From: Rhodopirellula halodulae
Lineage (GTDB): Bacteria; Planctomycetota; Planctomycetia; Pirellulales; Pirellulaceae
Length of the DNA: 64,000 bases
Direction: 5' to 3'
NCBI RefSeq assembly: GCF_020966775.1
Contig: NZ_JAJKFV010000014.1
Span: 62,001 to 126,000 of the forward strand
Each line of letters begins with the position of its first letter. The stretch's first letter is position 1. Both the position numbers and the translations under genes were made by a program. This document shows, one piece after another, positions 62,101 through 64,000 of the stretch. Under the pieces are notes generated by a model, which worked only from the letters and a program-made list of their open reading frames with translations, was not told the origin of the DNA and ran no database searches.

Positions 62101-62744
62101 ACGAGTGCCAGCATCTCGATCAAGTCTTGACCTTCGACCGTGCTGGCCAGATCGCAACCGTAAATCAACAGGTCGGCCTGTGTGTCCAACGCATGTCCCC
62201 ACGACGCAATGTCGCCCGCGAATGCCGGTGCGGAATCCAAGCTGAGCCGATCGCTGCCCAACTGGATGCCTTCGCCGTCGCCGTGTGACAGCAAGTGGAT
62301 CGCGTCGACCCCTGACAGGTGCGCGAGTGTCTCGGTGATTCGATCAACGCCACACTCGCCGGCGCGCAGACGCACCACCACCCACTGGGTGTCTTCGTTT
62401 TGACTGCGAAGGTCTTGCAGAAGGATCTCGGAGTTCTCGACGCCTTCATCGACAAAGATCACTTCGACGGGGCGAGCTGGATCCAGCGTGCGCGCACCGA
62501 GCGCCGGATCATCCCATTCGTTTTCGTCACGTTTGGATTTGGCTTGTCCATCGGCGTCCAACAAATCGCCTGTCACGGAATCATCTGCGGCGGCTTGGGC
62601 AGCATCCTCGATCGCGTCCAGCTCGGCTTGCAAGGATGCGATCAGTCCTTCGTCGGGCGTGACCGCCTCGGCAGCATCCAACCCCTCGCCCGAAAGCAAG
62701 ACGCGGTCTTCCAACTGGAAGAAATGAAATTCGCGTTTGGTCAT
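41199..62744 (-). CDS. Giant modular surface protein (DUF4347, CSLREA, LamG, C-type lectin, VCBS, cadherin)
   Basis: About 7,181 aa from the ATG at 62744 (an in-frame GTG at 62804 adds 20 residues). Approximate order: N-terminal LEDRVLLSG motif; DUF4347 (92-240); CSLREA/beta-helix (262-595); LamG (612-822); C-type lectin (872-1019); LamG (1105-1319); jelly-roll (1365-1522); C-type lectin (1539-1679); LamG (1872-2072); Ig-like repeats; second CSLREA/beta-helix (2739-3232); jelly-rolls near 3256-3386 and 4216-4352; five alternating repeats (4509-5265); hemagglutinin-like beta-helix (5382-6036); VCBS and cadherins (6292-6853); Ser/Gly/Asp linker (6942-7052); hydrophobic anchor YVLWALRGGMFIATMYAGIPSW near 7130. 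Abundant Asp suggests calcium binding. No Sec signal is visible. Likely role: adhesion or glycan binding at the cell surface. Confidence 0.92.
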   Translation of the reverse strand: MTKREFHFFQLEDRVLLSGEGLDAAEAVTPDEGLIASLQAELDAIEDAAQAAADDSVTGDLLDADGQAKSKRDENEWDDPALGARTLDPARPVEVIFVDEGVENSEILLQDLRSQNEDTQWVVVRLRAGECGVDRITETLAHLSGVDAIHLLSHGDGEGIQLGSDRLSLDSAPAFAGDIASWGHALDTQADLLIYGCDLASTVEGQDLIEMLALVCNCDVAASDDATGHEDLGGDWLLEYTVGEVTTDVAFGYAAQASWYDTLATITVTTTADENDGDTTDITSLESTNGGTGISLREAIIAANNTAGADTIVLGAGTYILDITGDAEQFAATGDLDILSDITITGTGEGDTIIDASAMLDRVFHIDAAGALTLSDLTVTGGAGDGYEAGAVFNQGILVGTDVVFRGNSAASQTGGAIHSTGTTTLTRASLIDNQANSGGALNVGGGVTTLVNVTMSGNTSDFDGGAIRVNSGTLNVDYSTIAANEATSGNGGGIQVVAGTVNVTNSIIADNASAFGGADVNGTLATNTNNLIEDNGGVLGTDPVLSALTLDATSGQYFHSITDSSAAYDAGGGTPPTADIRGETRDASADIGSYEYVAEAPSDLAITSTTNGGISINHDGGNDAYFIVDDGDAILGGLTALTLEMQFNSTSIGNQFTFFSYATVSDQNALIGIVSGTTFQLHIGGGNYMFSGFDMTSLSDGLDHSLAVTWDSATGNAALLIDGDQKTTATGVATGLSIDTGGGTLVFGQEQDAIDGGYAPAQIFRGTLHDIRIFNEVRTDAAIASSYRSDLPHDETGLLANWQFDELSTGGVVTDTVSGNNLTLKNVDNGSFTPSTPTLNLGVDEDVTTGEVIGSVTGTDMERETKISALLAADSDLRYNAETGKFYRTIASSGSWSSAHSAAEATTLSGVFGDLVTIGSASENRFVNQLATDFVGNDVWIGATDTGQEGQWRWQDSDVNESVFWKGDQNGFTVNQHYQNWNATTGPNGGETEDYAFLQESDGTWFDATAAQSMDGYVIQWDADEVLDATEALTYSIQSQTVAGAFSIDSDSGQLIVADATKLDHETNATHTVTVRVTDNDGGTYDEAFTIAVNDVDESEVAASGLSGGIELNLDGGNDAYLVASDGNALFGGSTEFSYEIAFSSTTEDKMTLLSYRSPTDPDDNSDALRLTLLANGNLNFVLNGVATTATGADFSELRDGSLHRLSISWDSSSGYWSASVDGQQYFSDLGYQTGETIRSGGTFLIGQEQDSVEGGFTSDNLFSGTVYDLRVWNQTRSEAEIESDHRTKFDENNLPIGLVANWQMDGFDGSNEVVDVVGTNKLSVGHATGTGYSTSTPVADLHITEGSDAGTSVGLVVPTDPDLVVDLVDDGLFLDAPDPGSYTRYTTGQTFGGWTVESGNVDLLGSIVGPTELGGRSVELNGDTEGAIVQTLTTEIGKQYQVIFSAAGNFSGGADHLDFRASAGGVSEDFVITEGTGWSLSNLLPQSLSLTFTADSTSTDLRFESFTAGSYGAGIGDVRVVEVPEAVSVILQNDSSLSYNAGTGKFYRGVNSAVTYAAATSAATGAQLNGVSGQLLTINSSYENELVQDLIGGFSDSAWLGLTDATTEGSWHWMRDGVESELIWTGTGGGTTNGYFVNWAAGEPNDSGGNEDGAEIRRDSGSWNDTSLTGTNTYVIEWDASEVLSAYTFTLTDDAGGRFAIDNATGEISFTGVGYLDHEESPTYDLTVQTTDAAGHSSSQIVTVEVDNVPDESPSNVVPAGQILNEDSSLTFNEANGNAIVLHDDVGESMRVTLSVDDGTLTLSQTDGLTIVGGGDGTATVTVTGSLENINAALEGLRYDPTADFSGGDLLTITSQDEQVYQLNIDANLEALFQFDSADPANDSGPVGTNDGSMIGATVTTDADYGDVLSLNGDGQRVEVSNLLTQPANVTIAAWVNLTATDTQGATVVQIGSNMGLRLDNPSGQMIGFFHDGTTYRSVTFDETIAGTGWRHVAYTFNDLADTATLYLDGQEVATSTFGTSIVYAGGVTRIGGLGTDGYDFNGTMDDVRVYDRALTQSDIASLANVPGAAEAIDTVALTVTPINDAPVLDNTAFFQLTGITEDDTNNSGNTVAEIIASDGGDRITDADGDPEGIAIFSSSSTHGKWQYNTGSGWTDVGTVSLTESLLLRSTDSLRFVPDGENGENASFVFAAWDQTTGTAGTKVDTSSYGGTTAFSDDTDTANITVSSVNDDPTNAGSLPTDITVTEDLASQLDLSSIDLSDVDHGGGNLTLKLSSDTGGEITAAAMAGIAITANGSDAIELTGTLADLNTYLDNTTNLTYLHPTANLTGGDADILYVVINDNGNTGTGGGGNVSLGNVNIDITNVNDAPVMTAWGPVYNTTENASAFSAPISSVLQSSVSDVDPGAVEGIAVYAGSGDGGVLEYSTNGGGNWTVMPALDANNALLLRATDMIRFTPDTENGGTMTLDYYAWDQTTGTAGTSVDVTTRGGATAFSTANDTVTINTTSVNDEQVVSTNTGATFAEGSGGTITDAMLETTDVDTNDTPDQLVYTLTNNTDYGVLYLDAVALVTNDTFTQQDIDLGRISYTHDGTENHSDSFSFSVDDGVGTASTGTFNITVTPVNDNAVAITSDGGGDTATINHNESLSQVTQVTYSDGDLPGDAITYSIIGGTDETDFAIDGSGNLTFVTLPDFENPHDSNSDNVYTVIVQVSDGVYTDSQTITVNVQDVANETSLTVTTTSDVDDTGLGTSYNITQLYAVGGGADGHVSLREAIIAANNTTGQDTINFAILNTDAGYTGIDGVDAHWEITLTDILPTITESVILDGTSQTTFGGDTNPGTLGVVTEVGVNDTAIAGVERPEIEIIGDATLDGGLLISADNVTVTGFAMYGFSNSSGEAIELSDGITNANLTANVFGTSATGIADLGVTLNNHVHVRTVGADNGSLAGNLFAYSKAAAFHASNASDGWTLTGNQVIDGGLNFDNGDGFGFSDSDGATISGNYFSGMSTQAIFVGGGSNDVTISDNTIVNSGIGSTSGSHVQYDAIAIRSGSFDVALNHNIIADNYGAGITVNDGAYGVEITENSIYGNGAILSRQGTAASGIVGIDLQTTGESTSFGTAPYYTANDVGDADTGGNSLQNFPVISTASTDGTQISIYGTFNSLAGRTYRLEFFTTQEYANGHGQGEVFLGSVNVTTDGSGDATFSTSFAAALPTGSLVTATATDLTNNETSEFSQQFAVNDAPRIVGANQIANGEFTSDASGWSVSGNLDYAGGEMRFGQIGGAPGVLSQTFTTEVGKQYFVTFAYGDRSASHSQSIQVDANGGSLLLSESIVSGMAADTLQPYTYSFVADSTSTTLTFTDTSADHSGVRGYIDSIEVRETISPTLSDLDYTENDPATVVFADVNLGDVDDTHLESATIRISANFDTSEDELAAVDQFGIVSSWNGLTGELTLTGSATVDQYEAVIESVTYQNTDNNPNTATRTIEVLVNDGQEDSNVMSRNVTVESINDDPYNNGSLPASITVTEDVASNVDLSAIDLRDVDGSGGQDLTIKLSTSTGGNLYATTTAGVTVTGSGTANLTLTGARADLNAFLDIASSVTYQHSTENLNGVAADNIQVAANDNGNTGTGGGTDIIFGNVSVHITAVNDIPVISTGFDEMVGEFGGNTTTSVIGKATLESSNMIAVDSDQTYELSVTAWSGDGVGGNYDAGETHYLGFYSYDVDGNQITSKHTGKYAGAVDTTLAVDLVAGATQIVLNDATGWYDGGSDTNRSLAWYGYTNSLGETYADYTYTRNTLNDLWDENAIDHVTGVITLREAWSGPTILAGEAVRNMSPTGGTYQYPLLSNGPIDETGGDYSIVIGGANDTGATSQTQFRHGTAYIAPLVLANYTGTSNQLNISDFSVTTQQGTTVFTEDAGPIAIIDDDFAITDVDDTHAESVTVTLTNGKIGDILNVNEGAINALGISVAGIPTGNLSADGSITLTLTSDTPDSVTFADYQTALNEITFDNNSHDPDTTDRTMTLVVNDGDVDSAAENLVIKVHAVDDAPVVSTTADNPTYTEGGTAVSVFSGTTIDAVELGDTIGSFEISIAGISDGAHEQYRVNSEYIELVDGNEGTTDTSGFSYSVSVNAGVATLTISRDFGIGSGTAAALINNSAYQNTSEAPTGTTRTVTLESVTEFEQDGVNDTTVVGTQSVITITGVNDAPEFVGPELISNGTFDTDLSGWSTSGAVAYIGGEMNFGGGNAVGPHTASQTIATEAGQTYRLTFDYRDGSDLKNQSMQVTVDGDSNLLTTSHIVTDIDGNTYVRYEYTFTADSAASTITFTDTSDTAGLSDDTNNVDGRIDNVSVQQINGHVGSVSFTEGGSAVVLDGDLTLFDDEIAAGLDNYDNTILRISRDGGASGDDVYGGSGNLAALTESGSVVLSGETIGTVEQNSAGQLRLRFNFNLDAAKLNEVLQSITYENTSDAPPASVQLNWEFDDDNFGTQQGTGGEQTGTAYTIVNITGINDAPELDNSGTPTVTSITEDQINNGGMTVADLLATGAGGDPISDVDGDPDGIAITGRTNGNGQWEYSINGGTNWNAIGSVSDSNARLLRSTDLVRFNPDGENGITQTITFRAWDQSSGTAGTFADTTTNGGTTAFSSASETAQITVSDVNDAPVLDNSGTVTMTSQAEDAGAPSGAVGTVITDLVSLSGNVSDVDDGAVTGIAITAADTTNGTWWYSTNGGTNWNALGSVSDASARVLTADANTRVYFQSDADFTGTINDAITFRAWDQSAGTNGSLQDASTGGGTTAFSSATETADIAITPVNDAPELDYSYTTSFDTITEDDIDNAGQTVADILASSGQDILTDVDGDPEGIAIIISDPSNGTWEYSLDGGTNWTDVGVVDGNNALLLRSTDLLRFNPDGEQGTTTADIGFRAWDQTVGTAGTKHNIAGVGGTTAFSSSTETALIVVTDVNDAPVLDNSGALSLTTQNEDPGAPSGAVGTVITDLVSLSGNVTDVDSSPQTGIAITAADTTNGTWWYSTNNGSTWNALGSVSDASARVLNANSNTRIYFEADADFNGTISDAITFRAWDRSTGSNGSLQDASINGGTTAFSSATETADLTVNNVNDAPVLDDTYLYTLTSITEDDTSNGGQTVASILASNAGTGITDADSGASEGIAIRAISVSNGHWEFSTNGGTNWSDMGTVSTTSALVLRDTDMVRFIPDEQNGEQGNLTFIGWDQTDGSTAGTKVNSSTTGGASSFSNNVAVARIIVTDVNDAPTVSSPATATVNEGGSLTFDILGAGVFDTDDADGDNLTVTLTADHAAIALSQTSGLTVIDGDGTDGTLQFSGSTADIDAALYGLDYDSQAGYNGSASLVVLVDDGSLTDSTTVAITVNPGQTLFVWDGGGATNDWTDADNWNHDLVPEADDIVVFNATSTKDSTLDAAFAGAISEIQVNAGYTGTLTFDRTLTNTGDLLIADGTVDTNGQNVDTEGFINITGGTLTIDGSTLNLGDDFIHSGGTLNTNGSTLYFDGTGDRSLQTSAQIDNIEIDHVGTLTLLSDLSFAGDFTHSQGTVDFGGHEVSVSGTSGQIVDASGITFDDFEFNNSNTVTIVGGLDIDGDLTYTNAVTINGAGVTASGNVATLDSAWSGTSVLTLDGTTDQTISTGGGTGELGNLVINKASGTVRLLNDIELGGDFTHTSGGWDTNGQVVEFQGHNTTIDAGSATFDDVILNSTVAGSRVIVGTLDVDGDFTFTNAGTLNSGQITVAGDINYGDDSYSGTTMIIADGTGNQIVSATTGTAKAEHLTINKASGTLTFGTDLTINGVLNHVAGTVADLTHTITFGNNSGTITASSINFDDVIFDSNYSKNISGVLNVGGDLTITSVNALNVGEIRVAGNITSSDTSVGGNSQITLNGTGTQTISGDDLSDGSLNIDKTTGTAILADDLVLDGTSQDVNVISGTLDLNGHTINATGDVVIDDSLLIGTGAITNDLTLDNDAIVRLSASSTSVYESIAVGGTLTLGLGAQLEIDLTGMTAGGYLQDIFTSTTLAGTFDAITLLNDSVGFTIYDEYDSPSGAVDIFLNSNPTGSIGDVNVNEDAPDTVIDLDAAFSDLEHADNELTYSLIGYSSPAFLNSANIDNGAGTLTLDYAAEQHGTTTITVRATDARGEFTDVTFNVTVNSIEDAPIITGGPATSSLTETNSGLTDSGTFTVSDSDIADNVTAAVDNVAVSGTGASSVPGSLDNATLQSFLSVSPTAILDGTETTDTLTWNFNSGAEAFDFLADGETLILTYTISATDDSASTLSDTETVTVTITGTNDGPSAIADQGTATESGGIANATSGSDATGNVLSNDTDDDVSDTHNVIGVAAGSQASASGSVGSTVNGTYGNIQINSNGTYTFAVDENDPSVQALRTSSDTLQEVFTYTMSDSEGASSTAELTITIQGANDTPHDLSTTGLTIIESANNGDSVGTITHSDVDAGDTATYTLTDSANGRFAIDPNTGVITVVDASQLDFESDTSHSITVQVSDTAGATYQEVFKVAITDADEFDVSTPTDVNASANEVAENSTTGTSVGITADAFDLDATNNTITYSLTSNPDGLFQIDPNSGEVTTAASIDRETVGGRRSITVQAASSDGSTATQSFDIDILDVDEFDVTVPTDADAASNEVDENSIGGTVVGVTADAFDLDATNNTITYSLTSNPGGRFQIDPSTGVVTVAGGIDRETAASYDIEVTATSSDSSSESQTFTIQINDVDEFDATAAGDTDASNNEVDENSAFGSTVGLTVAAFDSDATNSSIQYAMVDDAGGRFDVDVSTGQVTVAAGASLDFESHTSHDVTIRGSSDDGSFIDQTFTIQIRDVNEAPVAGDDGTYTVAVGQPTVLSGPHILTNDVDVDSDPLQIVIVVHPANGTLNVATDGTVTYTPNSGFFGSDSFQYQAHDGSLLSNTATVAIDVVGGGSSGGSGSGSGSGDSGGGDSGGSTGDSGDGSSDSGSDSSDSGSSSGTDGNSVTGPIDPNSQDSDETSQSDRQKQDGSGEENGDGESADGPTGGTSDSRGVGIGGAGGLAARGPRRFGMSEATFVYDALPGSDGLLNDLMGTSEINSLLTWHLSKDGSVRINEAYENEDIDVGAVGTTLGLASIGYVLWALRGGMFIATMYAGIPSWRMLDPASLLSAYRGADDAAQDRVEEMLD
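46950..49220 (-). repeat. Alternating A-B-A-B-A repeat array inside the giant gene
   Basis: Five units of 447-462 bp, with boundaries near 49220, 48772, 48310, 47863, 47409 and 46950. Units 1, 3 and 5 carry an ITEDxxxNGGxTVAxILAS opening; units 2 and 4 carry EDxGAPSGAVGTVITDLVSL and share long stretches of near-identical DNA. Two more relatives of this unit lie near 56490-56040 and 55640-55210. Confidence 0.82.
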
Positions 62745-63197
62745 CGCAAAGTCTTCGCAATCGATTAGGTGGACAAAGGTTTTCCTTATCGTCCTAAACG
62801 ACACAAATTGACGGGCTCATGAGAGCCTGGGGCCACGGGCAGTTTGCGATGACTTTGCGGGTTTCGAGAGGAACTCCGGTTATTCAGGTTGAGACTGCTC
62901 AAAATAAGCACGACGAGCAAATTGGTCATGGTCGTTGCAATCCCACCCCGGTCACCTTCCGAAGATGCATGTACACGTAGTGGAACCACGCAAGGAATCG
63001 CTGCGCATGCAGACGGCAACGCCAGTCATGGGGCATTCAATGCTTCCCGTTGTGGAAGGTTGGATGACTGCGAGCCGTCCGCGAAGGATGCCAACACGGT
63101 CCAGGAAGGAATGAAAATCCGTTTATTGTCTCTCCGAAACGCCCCCGCAGCATTGCCACTCGCTGGTAAATGCTGCTTGTGGCGTGCACGAACAACA
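62745..63197. promoter_or_regulatory. Divergent intergenic region between the giant gene and the TolC-like gene
   Basis: 453 bases that must hold promoters for both genes. A hairpin GGCTC-ATGA-GAGCC is at 62814-62827. No module of the A-E families and no clear -35/-10 pair is recognised. Short open frames across it look like chance. Confidence 0.45.
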
Positions 63198-64000
63198 ATG
63201 GCCCGGGTGCAATGCACCTTGGGACGTTCGTTGATCGCTGCATGGAGAACGCAACGGATCCTCGTCTGTTTCACGATCGTTTGTTGTGGCACTGTCGCTG
63301 CCGAAGAGACGCAAACGATTTCCTTCAGTCAGTTCCTCGAGAATGCGACTCGAAATCTTGCGGACGAAGCAATTCGCGACGACTTGCAACCCGAAACACA
63401 GCATGTGGCTTTGCCTCCAAGCCAACCTGTGCCACCCGTCGCTGTTTCTGACTCACCGGATGCGTCAACGTCTTCTCCAGCGGACCCCATGCCGCTGCGA
63501 TCGACCGATGTATCAGAAGGATCAGCCGAGCCCGTTCGGTCCTTGTCTTTGGCATCGGTGCCTGGCGACGATGTGGCACATTGGTGGGAAGATTCGGCGT
63601 TTGAAACGTTGCTCACTCAGCAAGGTTTCGCGACCGGCCAGATCGCACTGGACCTTCCGACCGTGTTGACCGACACGTTGGAAACTAGTCCGCGAATTTC
63701 GTCGGTTTCACGCCGCACTTCGATCGCCTACGAAAAGATCATCCAGCAAAACGCGGTCTTCGATCCAACGTTGTTGCTGGAAGGCGGCTACGGTCGAGTC
63801 AACGACCCGGTGGGAAACACGCTGACCACGGGCGGTCCCGATCGATTGATCCAAAACTCGGTGATCGCCAACGGTGGTTTCCGCAAACTCACCCGTCGCG
63901 GCACGCAGATCGATTTGTCTCAGGAACTGGGCACGCTCGACAGCAACAGTTTGTTCTTCGAGCCCAATCCGCAGGGCAATTCACGGTTGAGCCTCAGCAT
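63198..64000 (+). CDS. TolC-family outer membrane protein, N-terminal part (runs off the window)
   Basis: Partial gene, 267 complete codons with no stop before the window edge. It starts at the ATG at 63198 with a signal peptide (MARVQCTLGRSLIAAWRTQR, hydrophobic ILVCFTIVCCGTVAAEE, cleavage near residue 36). A Pro/Ser-rich linker (about 65-105) precedes IALDLPTVLTDTLETSPRISSVSRRTSIAYEKIIQQNAVFDPTLLLEGGYG, the typical start of the outer-membrane efflux protein fold (helical stretch, then a DPxL turn into a beta-strand). Members form the outer-membrane channel of type I secretion or efflux systems. It is divergent from the giant surface-protein gene. The linker is longer than usual, and the C-terminal half is not available to confirm the family. 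Confidence 0.78.
   Translation, partial: MARVQCTLGRSLIAAWRTQRILVCFTIVCCGTVAAEETQTISFSQFLENATRNLADEAIRDDLQPETQHVALPPSQPVPPVAVSDSPDASTSSPADPMPLRSTDVSEGSAEPVRSLSLASVPGDDVAHWWEDSAFETLLTQQGFATGQIALDLPTVLTDTLETSPRISSVSRRTSIAYEKIIQQNAVFDPTLLLEGGYGRVNDPVGNTLTTGGPDRLIQNSVIANGGFRKLTRRGTQIDLSQELGTLDSNSLFFEPNPQGNSRLSLS

Noticed and set aside
41540-62768. Many + strand open frames of 60-490 codons inside the giant gene region
   Set aside because: They are out-of-frame shadows of the - strand repeats, with Val/Arg/Gly-rich translations and no motifs.

Overview
The window looks like a chromosomal segment of a marine planctomycete, most likely Rhodopirellula baltica or a close relative. The grounds are a high-GC genome with almost no Shine-Dalgarno sites, a secreted arylsulfatase, many small secreted proteins and lipoproteins of no known family, a giant DUF4347/cadherin-type surface protein with the planctomycete-style N-terminal motif LEDRVLLSG, and stereotyped hairpin repeats between genes. 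This is inferred from gene content; no 16S gene is present.

Layout. 0.2-10.4 kb (+ strand): hisD; a small acyl-assembly set (ketoacyl synthase, acyl carrier protein, phytoene-desaturase-like FAD enzyme); monomeric NADP-isocitrate dehydrogenase; a SAM O-methyltransferase; a possible small membrane protein; an alpha/beta hydrolase. 10.5-14.7 kb (- strand): a secreted lactonase-type beta-propeller, an overlapping alkylation-repair pair (MGMT then AlkC-like) and a secreted serine hydrolase. 15-20 kb: a sulfatase and a 984-aa secreted protein of unknown role. 20.3-29.8 kb: a small coiled-coil protein, PAP2 phosphatase, DUF502 membrane protein, ROK kinase, LepA, a lipoprotein, an acidic unknown protein and a GT2 glycosyltransferase without a normal start codon. 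30.2-35.7 kb (- strand): a Tat-type lipoprotein amine oxidase translationally coupled to a CaCA cation exchanger, then three small secreted proteins. 35.8-38.2 kb: a radical-SAM enzyme overlapping a flavin halogenase-like enzyme. 38.3-41.0 kb: a PAS-GGDEF-HD membrane sensor.

The last third (41.2-62.7 kb, - strand) is one gene of about 7,180 codons. It encodes a modular surface protein with DUF4347, CSLREA/beta-helix, LamG, C-type lectin, VCBS and cadherin-like domains and a C-terminal membrane anchor. A TolC-family outer-membrane protein starts divergently from it and runs off the end of the window; the pairing suggests surface display or export, but this is inference.

Gaps between genes carry five families of short hairpin modules (called A-E here), 27 copies in all, every one in the same orientation whatever the direction of the flanking genes. 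The most unusual items are the giant protein, this hairpin mosaic, the radical-SAM/halogenase-like pair, and the glycosyltransferase with no ATG, GTG, TTG or CTG upstream of its conserved N-terminal motif.
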